From positions 62,001 to 126,000 of the forward strand of contig PHFB01000003.1 of the NCBI GenBank assembly GCA_002841355.1: 64,000 nt of DNA, in the 5' to 3' direction. Shown piece by piece: positions 23,687 through 32,843 of the stretch. The translations under genes were made by a program, and so were the position numbers. Each line of letters begins with the position of its first letter. Within the stretch, counting starts at the first letter, position 1. Source of the DNA: Actinobacteria bacterium HGW-Actinobacteria-1. GTDB taxonomy: Bacteria; Actinomycetota; Coriobacteriia; Anaerosomatales; Anaerosomataceae. The notes below the pieces were generated by a model that saw only the letters and a list, made by a program, of their open reading frames with translations, was not told the origin of the DNA and did not search any database.

Positions 23687-24402
23687 AGCATCGTGACGAG
23701 GGCTTCACGCTGGTCGAGCTTATGACCGTGGTACTCATTCTTGGCGCGCTCGTGATGGTAGCGGTGCCGGCTGTTGTGAACTCAAGGGCAAAGGCAGCAG
23801 AAACGGCCTGCCTGGCGAATCGTACGGTCGTGTCGAAGGCCGATTTCGCATACTACCTGCAGAACGGCGGGTGGTCGTCGAGCATCAAGGGCCTCGTGGG
23901 GACGTGGATCAAGAGCACGCCCGCCTGCCCGGAGGGCGGCGTCTACACGTGGATCGACACACCCACAGCCGAGCAGCCGGTTCGCACGCTGGGTTGCTCG
24001 GTGCACTACTTCCCCGTGAAGTCCCTGACGCCGCTCGGGTCCACCTTCAGTGAGATATCCCGCGGCATGATCGAGCGCATGCTTGCCTACTACGCGAAGA
24101 ACGGCAGATGGCCGAGCAACCGTCCACCAGCGAGTTACACGGACCTCGGTCTGACCGCCGCGGATTGGGCGACGGCGGTGGAACACCTCAACTACACGCC
24201 CGGCGGCAGCAAGATCTCCATCACGCCGGAGAGCGGCTATGTCGTCACTGTCGTTGACATCAAGGGCAAGACACGCACGCTCAAGGTCTCGGAGCAGGAC
24301 ATCTTCTACGATGGCAAGACGGGCAAGTGGTACTACAAAGAGGTGAACAAAGAGAACGTCGTTGACATCGCCACCATCCAGGTTCAGCCAGCCAAGAAGT
24401 AG
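23683..24402 (+). CDS. Type IV prepilin-like protein (GspG/PilA N-terminus)
   Basis: 239 residues. A short leader ends in DEG, followed by FTLVELMTVVLILGALVMVAVPAVV, the prepilin peptidase cleavage and methylation motif (cut after Gly8, Phe+1, Glu+5) with its hydrophobic helix. The rest is a hydrophilic domain with two Cys pairs and TPESGYVVTVVDIKG. The upstream neighbour is the zinc-ribbon protein (ATGA overlap). It may be a minor pilin or pseudopilin of the machine powered by the GspE-receiver ATPase at the start of the window, but they are 22 kb apart. A prepilin peptidase gene is not seen in the window. Confidence 0.85.
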   Translation: MKHRDEGFTLVELMTVVLILGALVMVAVPAVVNSRAKAAETACLANRTVVSKADFAYYLQNGGWSSSIKGLVGTWIKSTPACPEGGVYTWIDTPTAEQPVRTLGCSVHYFPVKSLTPLGSTFSEISRGMIERMLAYYAKNGRWPSNRPPASYTDLGLTAADWATAVEHLNYTPGGSKISITPESGYVVTVVDIKGKTRTLKVSEQDIFYDGKTGKWYYKEVNKENVVDIATIQVQPAKK

Positions 24403-24476
24403 AAGGCACCGCATGCGGGGGTATGAACACCTCTAAAGGTCGTGGTGAGTCTGCGGCCAGGACGGAGGGAGATGCC

Positions 24477-25445
24477 ATGCGGTTCAAACGCATGCTCGTA
24501 TTCACGCTTGTAGCGGCGCTCGCGTTCGCGGTCGTCGGCTGCGGGAGCGGCGGGACCACCGATACCGGTGGCACCACAACCCCCAAGGGTCCGGTCACCG
24601 TCGGCTCCAAGATCGACACCGAAGGTGGCGTTCTCGGCCAGGTCATGATCGCCATGCTCGAGGAGCACGGCTTCACGGTGGTCGACAAGACCAAGACCGG
24701 CACCACCGAAGTCGTTCGCAAGGCGCTCCTTGCCGGCGAGATCGACATGTATGCCGAGTACACCGGCACCGCGCTCACCCAGTTCTTCACGGGAACAGAG
24801 ATCGACCCGGCCGTGAGCAAGGACGCGCAGACGTCGTACGAGATGGTGAAGGATCTGGACTCGACGCAGAACGACGTCGTCTGGCTCCAGCGCGCGCCCG
24901 CGAACAACACGTGGGCGATCGCAATCCCGCAGGCGCTTTCCGATGCCGAGAACATCAAGACGCTTGAGGATTGGGCGGCGTACATCAACAAGGGTGGCGC
25001 CGTGAAGCTGGTGGCGTCGCAGGAATTCGTCGACCGCAAGGAAGACGGGGTGCCCGCGATAGAGGCGGCGTACGGGTTCAAGATGAAGGCCGATCAGCTC
25101 ATCATCCTCTCGGGCGGTGACACGGCTCAGACCGAGGCGGCCGCAGCGCAGGGTACGAATGGCGCGAACGCCGCGATGGCGTACGGTACCGACGGGAACC
25201 TCTCGGCGCTGGGGCTTGTGGTGCTCCGGGATCCGAAGAGCATCTGGCCCGTGTACGAGCCGGCACCCACCGTGCGCGGCGAGGTCATGACGAAGTACCC
25301 GGAGATCGCCAGCATCCTCGACCCGGTGTTCAGCGGGCTCACGCTGCAGGCGCTGCAGGAGCTCAACGGCAAGGTCGCCGTTGATGGCGCCGACCCCAAG
25401 ACGGTGGCTCGCGACTACCTGAAGTCCAAGGGCTTCATCAAGTAG
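24477..25445 (+). CDS. osmF: Osmoprotectant (glycine betaine/choline) ABC transporter substrate-binding lipoprotein
   Basis: 322 residues, ATG 24477 after GGAGGGA. Lipobox VVGCG (Cys about 21) and a Gly/Thr linker. OpuAC-type domain: VTVGSKIDTEGGVLGQVMIAMLEEHG, GTTEVVRKALLAGEIDMYAEYTGTAL, QRAPANNTWAIAIP, ALGLVVLRDPKSIWPVYEPAPTVR. This is the YehZ/OsmF branch of the quaternary-amine binding proteins. It heads four genes in the same order as E. coli osmF-yehY-yehX-yehW. The ligand (betaine, choline or related) cannot be fixed by sequence. Confidence 0.9.
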   Translation: MRFKRMLVFTLVAALAFAVVGCGSGGTTDTGGTTTPKGPVTVGSKIDTEGGVLGQVMIAMLEEHGFTVVDKTKTGTTEVVRKALLAGEIDMYAEYTGTALTQFFTGTEIDPAVSKDAQTSYEMVKDLDSTQNDVVWLQRAPANNTWAIAIPQALSDAENIKTLEDWAAYINKGGAVKLVASQEFVDRKEDGVPAIEAAYGFKMKADQLIILSGGDTAQTEAAAAQGTNGANAAMAYGTDGNLSALGLVVLRDPKSIWPVYEPAPTVRGEVMTKYPEIASILDPVFSGLTLQALQELNGKVAVDGADPKTVARDYLKSKGFIK

Positions 25446-25446
25446 C

Positions 25447-26622
25447 GTGACGGAGCGCAGCGTACAGACACGATTCGACAAGGTGGCGCTCGTGGGTGCG
25501 ATGGTCGCACTCGCGGGCGCTACTGCGCTGCCCTTCGTCGAACTTCGAGCGAACCGGCTCGTGCCGGGCGCGGCGCATTCGGTTGCCGCCGCCGGGCCGT
25601 GGGCGTATCTGCTCTGGCTGCTCGTGGGGGTCGGCTTTCTCTCGGCAGTTGCACCCACCGAGAAGGCTCGCGCCGCATCATCGACTGCGAGCGGGTACGG
25701 GCTTGTGGTCGCGCTCGCGTGGGGCATCGGACATGCGGCCAGCACGCTGCTGGTGGGCCAGCCCTCGGCAGCGCGCGTGTCGCTCGGCGCTGGCGTGTGG
25801 GTGTTGCTCGCGGGCACCGCGATTCTCGGCTTCTCGGGCGGCGTGGAGCGCCGTCGCAAGCTCGTGCGCTGGGCGGGGCCGCTGGTGCTCACCGCGCTTG
25901 CGATTGCGGCAGCGTTCGCGTGGGGCGGTCTCGACCGCATCTCGCTCGCCCGCGAGTTCGCGGTGCGCGCGAGTTCGTTCTGGACGCTCCTTGGCGGTCA
26001 CCTCGCGATGGCGGGCACGGGCCTCGGCTTCGGGCTGGCTCTCGGCGTGCCGCTCGGGCTGTGGGCGACGCGCAACCGTCACGTCCGCAGCGTCGTATTG
26101 GGAGTCACCGGCGTCATCCAGACGGTGCCGAGCCTTGCGCTGCTCGGCCTGCTGATCGCGCCGCTTGCAGCCCTCAGCCAGGCGGTTCCGGCGCTGCGCG
26201 CGCTTGGCGTGCGGGGGATCGGCGCCACGCCGGGCCTCATCGCGCTCACGCTCTACGCGCTCCTCCCGATCGTCCGCAACACGTACGTCGGGCTTGCCGA
26301 GGTAGACCCGGCCGTCATCGACGCCGGTCGCGGCATGGGCATGAGCTCGTGGCAGCTGCTGTGGCGCGTGGAGTTCCCGCTCGCGCTGCCGCTCATCATC
26401 GAAGGTGTGCGCACAGCGTCGGTGCTGCTCATCGGCATCACCACGCTCACCGTCTTCGCGGGCGCACGCAACCTGGGCATCCTCGTCTTCGAAGGCCTCG
26501 GGCAGTTCGCGCCCGACCTCATCTTGCTCGGCGCGCTGCCGATCATCGCGCTTGCGGTGGTTGCCGACGTCGCGCTCTCCGCGCTCGGACGGGCGCTCAC
26601 ACCGGAAGGGGTCCGCGCATGA
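25447..26622 (+). CDS. yehY: Osmoprotectant ABC transporter permease with N-terminal membrane extension
   Basis: 391 residues from GTG 25447, one base after the osmF stop. Residues 1-165 form four or five extra helices, as in E. coli YehY (385 residues); residues about 180-390 are the MetI-like permease domain with GLGFGLALGVPLGL, VIQTVPSLALLGLL and the ATPase-contact loop DAGRGMGMSSWQLLWRVEFP. Stop overlaps the ATPase start (ATGA). Confidence 0.9.
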   Translation: MTERSVQTRFDKVALVGAMVALAGATALPFVELRANRLVPGAAHSVAAAGPWAYLLWLLVGVGFLSAVAPTEKARAASSTASGYGLVVALAWGIGHAASTLLVGQPSAARVSLGAGVWVLLAGTAILGFSGGVERRRKLVRWAGPLVLTALAIAAAFAWGGLDRISLAREFAVRASSFWTLLGGHLAMAGTGLGFGLALGVPLGLWATRNRHVRSVVLGVTGVIQTVPSLALLGLLIAPLAALSQAVPALRALGVRGIGATPGLIALTLYALLPIVRNTYVGLAEVDPAVIDAGRGMGMSSWQLLWRVEFPLALPLIIEGVRTASVLLIGITTLTVFAGARNLGILVFEGLGQFAPDLILLGALPIIALAVVADVALSALGRALTPEGVRA

Positions 26623-27749
26623 TCCGGCTGGAAGACGTCACCCGCCGCTACGGCGACACGACGGCTGTGGACTCGCTCTCGCTTGAAGTGGCCGAGGGCG
26701 AGGTCTGCGTGCTCATCGGCCCATCGGGGTGCGGCAAGACCACCACGCTGCGCATGATCAACCGCCTCATCGAGCCCACGTCCGGCCACATCTTCGTTGA
26801 CGACCGTGACATCCTCTCGATGCCCGCCGAGGAACTTCGCCGCGGCCTTGGCTACGTCATCCAGTCGATCGGCCTGTTCCCGCACCTCGATGTCGCCGCG
26901 AACATCTGCGTCGTGCCGCGCCTCCTCGGCTGGGAGAAGTCGCGCATGGCGAAGCGGGTCGACGAGCTGCTCGCGCTCGTGGGACTCGACCCGGAGGCGT
27001 ATCGCGACAAGTACCCGCGCCAGCTCTCGGGCGGAGAGGCGCAGCGCGTGGGCGTGGCCCGGGCGCTTGCCGCCGACCCGCCGGTGCTGCTCATGGACGA
27101 GCCGTTCGGCGCGGTCGACCCGCTCAACCGCGAGCGGCTGCAATCCGAGTTCGCGCGCATCCAGCGCGAGCTCAAGAAGACCGTCATCTTCGTCACGCAC
27201 GATATCGACGAGGCCATCCGCCTTGCCGATAAGATCGCCATCATGCGTGACGGGAAGCTCCAGCAGTTCGACACGCCGGAGCAGGTTCTCAACCACCCCG
27301 CGAACAAGTTCGTGCACGACTTCGTGGGCGCGGACCGCGCGCTCAAGCGCCTCGTGCGAGTGCGCGTGGCCGACGTGATGCGCTCGCCTGCGACCGTGCT
27401 CGCGGACTCGGACGCGCTCACCGTTCGCGTGGGCGCCGGACGACGCCGCTTCGCGTACGTTGTGGAGCCCGACGGCCGCCTCGTTGGTTGGGTCGATACG
27501 AATGAGGTCGATCGAGGCCTTCGGCCAGTCGAAGCGATGACGCGCATGGACCCCGTGGAGGCCTCAGTGCGCCCCGACGACAGTCTCCGAGACGCGCTCT
27601 CGCGGATGCTCGGTCTCGGGTTCCGCGCGATCGCGGTGACCGACAAGCACGATGTGCTGCTCGGCGAAGTCACGTTCGCGGCCGTCGAAGAAGCGATGAC
27701 CGAGGGCGACGAGCACATCTCCAACCAGCCAGCGGAGGACGCCGAGTGA
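26619..27749 (+). CDS. yehX: Osmoprotectant ABC transporter ATPase with C-terminal CBS-like region
   Basis: 376 residues. Walker A GPSGCGKTTTLRMINR, Q-loop VIQSIGLFPH, signature LSGGEAQRVGVARAL, Walker B VLLMDEPFGAVDPL, THDIDEAI. Residues about 255-370 hold a CBS-like module (ADVMRSPATVLADSD, EAMTRMDPVEASVRPDDSLRDAL) of the kind that senses ionic strength in OpuA-type transporters. ATGA overlap with yehY and GTGA overlap with yehW. Confidence 0.93.
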   Translation: MIRLEDVTRRYGDTTAVDSLSLEVAEGEVCVLIGPSGCGKTTTLRMINRLIEPTSGHIFVDDRDILSMPAEELRRGLGYVIQSIGLFPHLDVAANICVVPRLLGWEKSRMAKRVDELLALVGLDPEAYRDKYPRQLSGGEAQRVGVARALAADPPVLLMDEPFGAVDPLNRERLQSEFARIQRELKKTVIFVTHDIDEAIRLADKIAIMRDGKLQQFDTPEQVLNHPANKFVHDFVGADRALKRLVRVRVADVMRSPATVLADSDALTVRVGAGRRRFAYVVEPDGRLVGWVDTNEVDRGLRPVEAMTRMDPVEASVRPDDSLRDALSRMLGLGFRAIAVTDKHDVLLGEVTFAAVEEAMTEGDEHISNQPAEDAE

Positions 27750-28498
27750 GCCGACGTCGCATAGGGGTCGCCGCCGTCGTGGTCGCGGCGATCGCGTTCG
27801 CGCTGCTTGTGAGCGCGCAAGGGCTCTGGCAGTCGTGGCTGAGCGCGCTCTTCCCCAAGCAGCCGATCGTCCTTATGCCGAGAGACACCCTCGCGGCGTT
27901 CGTTCTGCAGCACCTTGTGCTCGTAGCCGTCTCGAGCGCGCTCACCATCGCGGTCGGGGTACCGCTCGGCATCTTCGTGACGCGCAGGAGCGGCGCCGAG
28001 TTCCGCGCGCTGGTTGTGGCGGCGACGGACCTAGGGCAGACGTTCCCGCCGGTGGCGGTGCTGGCGCTCGCGATGCCGCTCCTTGGCTTCGGCTTCTGGC
28101 CAACCGTGATGGCGCTCTTCATTTATGGCATGTTCCCGGTGGTGAGCGGCACGATCGCCGGTATCGAATCCGTGCCGAGGGCCGTGCTCGACGCCGCCGA
28201 GGGCATGGGCATGAGCCCGATGCAGGTGCTCGCGCGCGTTGAGCTGCCGCTCGCGGCGCGGGTGATCTTGAGCGGCGTGCGCACGTCGGTCGCCATCAAC
28301 ATCGGGACCGCCACCGTGGGCGCCGCCATCGGCACCGGCGGACTTGGCGTGCCGATCATCGGCGGGCTCGCGGTACAGAACATGGCGTACGTGCTCGAAG
28401 GGGCGATCCCGGCCGCGCTGCTCGCGGTGCTGGCCGATGCGGCGCTTGCGCAGGTGGAGGTGGCCGTGACGGTGCCGGAGGCGGCTGCGGGGGCGTGA
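27746..28498 (+). CDS. yehW: Osmoprotectant ABC transporter permease
   Basis: 250 residues from GTG 27746 overlapping the yehX stop. Six helices; MetI-like domain with TIAVGVPLGIFVTRR, DLGQTFPPVAVLALAMP and EAA loop DAAEGMGMSPMQVLARVELP, followed by GTATVGAAIGTGGLGVPI. Short permease without N-terminal extension, matching YehW; it forms a heterodimer with the YehY-like protein. Confidence 0.93.
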   Translation: MSRRRIGVAAVVVAAIAFALLVSAQGLWQSWLSALFPKQPIVLMPRDTLAAFVLQHLVLVAVSSALTIAVGVPLGIFVTRRSGAEFRALVVAATDLGQTFPPVAVLALAMPLLGFGFWPTVMALFIYGMFPVVSGTIAGIESVPRAVLDAAEGMGMSPMQVLARVELPLAARVILSGVRTSVAINIGTATVGAAIGTGGLGVPIIGGLAVQNMAYVLEGAIPAALLAVLADAALAQVEVAVTVPEAAAGA

Positions 28499-28574
28499 GC
28501 TGGGTGATGTGAGCCCAGCGGCCGTTTCGGTATGCTGGTCATGCGTCGGCGGATGGGGCTGAAGGGGGAGAGCG

Positions 28575-28937
28575 ATGCATCCGGTTGGTATTGTCCTCGC
28601 CATCGTTGCGGCGGTCTTCCTGGTGCTCTCCGTGCTCCGTCTATTCAAGGACATTGCCCTGTTGCGGGAGTCTGCCACCAGAGGTGCTGACGCCGCAAGG
28701 CTGGTTCGACCGAGCCTATGGGACGTTCTGTTCATCTGCTTCGCTGCCGCTGCTGTCTTTGGTTCGAATCCCAGCTTCTGGCCCAATCGAGCAGCCCATA
28801 TTCCTGCTGCGGTAGTCGCCTTTGTTGCGCTCGGGTTGACCTTCATGATCATTCCCGCAAGCGCGCGCGTTGGCGCTGCATTCATGATGAATCACACCCT
28901 CGGTTCGGAGCGCCATCCGGCCGGTGGCGATTCGTGA
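28575..28937 (+). CDS. Small three-helix membrane protein, unknown
   Basis: 120 residues, ATG after AGGGGGAGAG. Helices near residues 3-22, 48-64 and 73-95; the sequence between is basic. No family recognised. Third-position GC looks lower than in neighbours on either side, marking the start of an accessory patch that includes the toxin-antitoxin pair and Fic gene. Possibly acquired. Confidence 0.65.
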   Translation: MHPVGIVLAIVAAVFLVLSVLRLFKDIALLRESATRGADAARLVRPSLWDVLFICFAAAAVFGSNPSFWPNRAAHIPAAVVAFVALGLTFMIIPASARVGAAFMMNHTLGSERHPAGGDS

Positions 28938-29008
28938 TGCCAGACTGATTCTGGCCGGCGCTTGAGGGCGTCCGCTTTCCCGATCGGCCTTTGAGTACCG
29001 CATTCCTC

Positions 29009-29041
29009 TTGAACGCCACAACACCATAGCGTTATGGTGTT
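29009..29041 (+). promoter_or_regulatory. Promoter with palindromic operator of the RelBE-type module
   Basis: TTGAAC (29009-29014) and TATGGT (29033-29038) form a plausible -35/-10 pair at 18-base spacing. A perfect inverted repeat AACACCATA / TATGGTGTT (29020-29028 and 29033-29041, 4-base centre) covers the -10 box. It lies just before the antitoxin ribosome site. Ribbon-helix-helix antitoxins typically bind such palindromes to repress their own operon. Confidence 0.55.
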
Positions 29042-29056
29042 CTCGAGGTGATGGAG

Positions 29057-29287
29057 ATGTCGCAACCGCGTCGCTCGACGGTGTATTTGGAGCCAGAACT
29101 CCACCAGGCGCTTCGCCTCAAAGCCGCAGCAACCGATCGCTCGGTATCCGATCTTGTGAATGAGGCGATCCGAGCGGCCCTGGCGGAAGACGAAGAGGAC
29201 CTGCGCGCCTTCTCTGAGCGTGCTGGCGAACCGCTCATCGCGTACGAAGAGGCGCTCGCGTACCTGAAGCGCGATGGCAAGCTATAG
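29057..29287 (+). CDS. Ribbon-helix-helix antitoxin (CopG/RelB type)
   Basis: 76 residues from ATG 29057, 8 bases after GAGG; a GTG at 29048 and ATG at 29051 in frame are too close to the site. The N-terminal RRSTVYLEPELHQALRLKAAATDRSVSDLVNEAIRAAL pattern is split here as the RHH strand RSTVYLE and two helices, DNA-binding and dimerising. The C-terminal tail should wrap the toxin. Overlaps the toxin gene by 14 bases, the usual antitoxin-first order. Confidence 0.88.
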   Translation: MSQPRRSTVYLEPELHQALRLKAAATDRSVSDLVNEAIRAALAEDEEDLRAFSERAGEPLIAYEEALAYLKRDGKL

Positions 29288-29525
29288 CGTCTCGCTCAAA
29301 CGCTCGGTGCCGAAGGACCTGGAGCCGCTCCCGGCCGCCGACCGCGCGCGCATCATGGAGCGCATCGGGGCGCTCGCCGATGACCCGCGCCCGCACGGGT
29401 GCGAGAAGCTCTCGGCACTGGAGCGATACCGCATCAGGGTCGGCGACTATCGCATCGTCTATGCCATCGAAGACGCAGCACCCTCGGCCTTGACGATTGT
29501 GCACTTAATCGTAAAATCGTTTTAA
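29274..29525 (+). CDS. RelE/ParE-type toxin
   Basis: 83 residues from ATG 29274. RelE fold features: ISV-type start YSVSLKRSVPKDLEPL, a helix AADRARIMERI, GCEKLSALERYRIRVGDYRIVYAIED, which is the conserved RxRxGxYRxxY core of RelE toxins. These cleave ribosome-bound mRNA or poison gyrase (ParE). Paired with the RHH antitoxin. The end of the gene and the following bases are AT-rich. Confidence 0.9.
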   Translation: MASYSVSLKRSVPKDLEPLPAADRARIMERIGALADDPRPHGCEKLSALERYRIRVGDYRIVYAIEDAAPSALTIVHLIVKSF

Positions 29526-29559
29526 TGATTAGATGAGTTTGTGCTACACCGAGGTGCAT

Positions 29560-30738
29560 ATGTACCGCTACACGACCACAGATGAGATATCGACACGACT
29601 CCTGCGCTTCGAGGAGTTGCGCAAAGCCCTGGACGAGCAGGCGATGCTTCCGCGCGCCTGGTATGGCCATATGAGGCGAGAACTGGAGGCTGAGGCCGTC
29701 GGCGCTTCGGTCTCCATGGAGGGAATCCCCGTTACGGTTGACGAGGTCCGGCGGATACTCGCGGGCGATCGTCCAGATGCAGTCTCAAGTGAAGACGCCG
29801 ACTTGGTCGTGGGCTACCGGGAAGCGATGCGTCACGTTCTCAGCCGAGCCGACGACCCGGACTTCAGATGGGAGAGCGAAGTCGTGCGTGGCATCCACGA
29901 GCGAGTGCTCGCGGGTTCGTGGGTGATGCAAGCCGGTCGATACCGACAGAACCAGAACCGGGTGGTCGACAGCGCTTCGAGAACCGAGCTCTATGTCCCG
30001 CCGTCGCCAGAGCACGTGCCCGCACTGGTGGACGACCTTGTCGGCTGGCTTGGCGCGGGCGCGGATGACCAGCCGGCTCCCATCGCCGCCGCGCTGGCGC
30101 ATGTCCGTCTTGCCGGCATCCATCCATTCGCTGACGGCAACGGACGGACGGCGCGCATCATAGCGTCGCTCGTGATGTACCGGGGCGGATACCGTTTGCC
30201 ACAGTTCACGAGCCTTGAGGAATGGTGGGGGAGACACCTGGCGGACTACTACGCCGCGTTCTCGTGCCTCGGCACGGAGTGGGATCCTGCTGCGGACGTC
30301 ACACCATTTGTCAGCGCGCATGTCCTCGCGCAATGCTCACAGGCTGAAGCGCTCTCACTTAGGCAATCAGCCGAGCGCGAGCTGTGGCTCGCGCTGGAAG
30401 ACGTCGCGGTCCACGCGGCAGGGACGGATGCTCGCTCGGCAAACGCGCTGTACGAGGCCCTCATGGGTCGCGAGGTGACGAATCGCTACTACCGCAGTGT
30501 CGTCGACGTCGCTGCGCCTACGGCCGCAAGCGACCTCGCCAGGCTGGACGCCGCGGGGCTGCTTGAGCGTCGCGGTTCCGGGCGCTCCACGGCGTTCGTC
30601 GGTACCGTTCGGCTTGTGGAGGGTCTTGCAGCCGCGCTGGCTCTCGATCTCGACCTGCGGGGCGCGTCTTCCTACGACGGGCGCTTGCGTGATGCCCTGC
30701 TTGCGCGATTGAGCGCTCGCTCGCTCGGCCACGCCTGA
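29560..30738 (+). CDS. Fic family protein (predicted AMPylase) with N-terminal inhibitory motif
   Basis: 392 residues from ATG 29560, five bases after GAGG; the upstream ATG at 29533 has no site. The Fic catalytic loop HPFADGNGRTAR is complete (near residue 187). An inhibitory SxxxEG motif (SVSMEG, about residue 50) lies N-terminal, as in class II Fic proteins, where its Glu blocks ATP gamma-phosphate placement. The C-terminal third looks like a winged-helix domain (AASDLARLDAAGLLERRGSGRS). Fic enzymes usually transfer AMP to target proteins. It starts 34 bases after the RelE-type toxin gene and may share its transcript. Confidence 0.9.
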   Translation: MYRYTTTDEISTRLLRFEELRKALDEQAMLPRAWYGHMRRELEAEAVGASVSMEGIPVTVDEVRRILAGDRPDAVSSEDADLVVGYREAMRHVLSRADDPDFRWESEVVRGIHERVLAGSWVMQAGRYRQNQNRVVDSASRTELYVPPSPEHVPALVDDLVGWLGAGADDQPAPIAAALAHVRLAGIHPFADGNGRTARIIASLVMYRGGYRLPQFTSLEEWWGRHLADYYAAFSCLGTEWDPAADVTPFVSAHVLAQCSQAEALSLRQSAERELWLALEDVAVHAAGTDARSANALYEALMGREVTNRYYRSVVDVAAPTAASDLARLDAAGLLERRGSGRSTAFVGTVRLVEGLAAALALDLDLRGASSYDGRLRDALLARLSARSLGHA

Positions 30739-30828
30739 TCCAGCCCTCACGGAGCTGACGATGTGCGATCGACGACCGACGGTAGGGGCGCGCTGGCATC
30801 CTCGCCCCGTACCCCGTACCCTGAGAGC

Positions 30829-32229
30829 ATGACCCCGCTACCCGACATCGCACGCGCCGCCGTCGCCGAGTACGACATGCTGCCAGCCGGCTCGGTCGTG
30901 CTCGCGCTCGTCTCGGGCGGCGCCGACAGCGTCGCGCTGTTGCGGCTGCTGGCCGCTGGCGACCTGGGCGACCTCGGCGGGCGGCTGTTCGTCCTGCACG
31001 TCAACCACACGCTGCGCGGCGACGCCTCCGATGGCGACGCCGCGTTCGTCGAGTCGCTCTGCGCCGAGCTCGGCGTGCCATGCACGGTCGTGCGCTTCGA
31101 CGTCGCCGCCTACGCCGCGGCCGAGGGCCTCAACCTGGAAGACGCCGGTCGCCGCATCCGCTATCGCTTCGCAGAAAGCGAGATCGACGCGCGCTGCTCG
31201 GCTGTCGGCCTCTCGCCGCTGCGCGGTCGCATCGCCGTAGCGCACACCCTCGACGACCAGGCCGAGACGTTCCTCATGCGCCTGGTGACCGGCGCCGGCC
31301 CCGGCGGCCTGCGCGCGATCGCTCCCGTACGCGGGCGTGTCGTGCGACCGCTCATCGGCGCGCGACGCGCCGACATCCTCGGCTACCTCACCGGCCTCGG
31401 CCAGCATTGGCGCGAGGACGCCACCAACGCCGACACCTCGCGGCTGCGCTCGTGGGTTCGCCACGAGCTTCTGCCGCTCGCACAGTCGCGCAATCCGGCA
31501 TTCGCCGACACGCTCGCGCGCAACGTCCGCATCCTTGCCGAGGAAGACACGCTTCTCTCGGAGATGGCCTCGGCGTTCTCGCGGGATTTTGTGAGCTTCG
31601 AGGATGGGCGCCTCATCTTCGAGACCGCGCAGATGCGCACGCTCTCGCGCCCAATGGCGCGCCGGACCGTGCGCGAGGCGCTCCTGCGGGCATTCCCCGA
31701 CGCGTCCCGGCTTGAGGCCGCGCACGTTGAGGCGCTCGTCGACGGCCTTGCAATCGAAGGATTCGCGCACGACCTGCCATTCGGTCTGCGGGCGGTCGAC
31801 GAGTACGGTAGACTATGTCTTTCCCGGCGAGACGATACCGCCTCGCCGGTGGCACCTTGTTTGCTCGAATGGCCGGGTAGGTGCGACCTCGGCGTGCTCG
31901 GCACGATCGAGGCCGCATTCTCGCAACCGGGCAGTGTCACAGACGATCCTTTCTCGGCATACGTGGATGCGGATGCACTTGGCGGTCCGCTCACGGTGGA
32001 TGGGCCGAGGGACGGCGACAGGATGACGCCGCTTGGCATGACGGGAACAAAGAAGCTGCAGGACCTGCTCGTAGATGTGAAGGTTCCGAAACGGCTTCGC
32101 GCCAGCACCCCCGTGATCCGCGATGGTGAGCGTATCGTGTGGGTCGCGGGCGTCCGGTTGGACGAGCACTACAAGGTGACCGCCGAGACCCGCCGCGTGC
32201 TGGCGCTCTCGTGGGACAGACAGACGTAA
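30829..32229 (+). CDS. tilS: tRNA(Ile)-lysidine synthetase
   Basis: 466 residues from ATG 30829. N-terminal PP-loop ATPase motif [12 protein letters not shown] (residue 28 on), [53 protein letters not shown] and WREDATN, then a C-terminal TilS domain with [20 protein letters not shown]. It attaches lysine to C34 of tRNA-Ile2 so that it reads AUA. Essential. Followed by hpt and ftsH, a conserved order in Gram-positive bacteria. Confidence 0.95.
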   Translation: MTPLPDIARAAVAEYDMLPAGSVVLALVSGGADSVALLRLLAAGDLGDLGGRLFVLHVNHTLRGDASDGDAAFVESLCAELGVPCTVVRFDVAAYAAAEGLNLEDAGRRIRYRFAESEIDARCSAVGLSPLRGRIAVAHTLDDQAETFLMRLVTGAGPGGLRAIAPVRGRVVRPLIGARRADILGYLTGLGQHWREDATNADTSRLRSWVRHELLPLAQSRNPAFADTLARNVRILAEEDTLLSEMASAFSRDFVSFEDGRLIFETAQMRTLSRPMARRTVREALLRAFPDASRLEAAHVEALVDGLAIEGFAHDLPFGLRAVDEYGRLCLSRRDDTASPVAPCLLEWPGRCDLGVLGTIEAAFSQPGSVTDDPFSAYVDADALGGPLTVDGPRDGDRMTPLGMTGTKKLQDLLVDVKVPKRLRASTPVIRDGERIVWVAGVRLDEHYKVTAETRRVLALSWDRQT

Positions 32230-32279
32230 GGACGGTAGCTGACCGAGAAGGCCAGCGGGGGAGCGAAAGGACGCGTCGG

Positions 32280-32819
32280 ATGCACCCGGACGTCAAGGAG
32301 ATCATCTACACCGAAGAGCAGATCGCCGAGCGGGTTCGTGAGCTTGGTGCGCAGATCGCGGCCGACTACGAAGGTCGCACGCTCTTGCTCGTCGCCGTGC
32401 TGCGCGGCGCTTCGCTCTTCGTCGCCGACCTGGCGCGTGCCATCGACGGACCCGTTGAGATCGACTTCATGGCGGTGTCGTCCTACGGCAGCTCCACGAA
32501 GTCCTCGGGTGTCGTCCGCATCATCAAGGACCTCGACGAGGTGATCGAAGGCCGAGACGTTCTCGTCGTCGAGGACATCCTCGACACCGGTCTTACGCTC
32601 AAGTATCTGCTCCGCAACCTGGCCTCGCGCAAACCACGCACCCTTGAGGTCGTGACGCTGCTTTCCAAAGCGGGTAAGCAACGGGTGCCGATCGATTGCA
32701 AGTACACCGGCTTCGCGATCCCCGACGAGTTCGTCGTCGGCTATGGGCTCGACTACGCCGAGATCTACCGCAACCTCCCGTACATCGGGGTGCTCAAACC
32801 GGAGGTCTACAGCAACTAG
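32280..32819 (+). CDS. hpt: Hypoxanthine phosphoribosyltransferase
   Basis: 179 residues, ATG 32280 with GAAAGGA upstream. PRPP-binding motif [15 protein letters not shown]-terminal [14 protein letters not shown], catalytic loop [15 protein letters not shown], and [11 protein letters not shown] for base binding. Converts hypoxanthine/guanine to nucleotides using PRPP. In the tilS-hpt-ftsH block. Confidence 0.96.
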   Translation: MHPDVKEIIYTEEQIAERVRELGAQIAADYEGRTLLLVAVLRGASLFVADLARAIDGPVEIDFMAVSSYGSSTKSSGVVRIIKDLDEVIEGRDVLVVEDILDTGLTLKYLLRNLASRKPRTLEVVTLLSKAGKQRVPIDCKYTGFAIPDEFVVGYGLDYAEIYRNLPYIGVLKPEVYSN

Positions 32820-32843
32820 GCCGCCTGACAAGGGGTGTGATCT

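Noticed and set aside
25599-27749. A 716-codon open frame spanning the permease and ATPase genes
   Set aside because: Only its second part, from ATG 26619, encodes the ABC ATPase. The first part is the second frame of the yehY-like gene with Arg/His-rich shadow composition.
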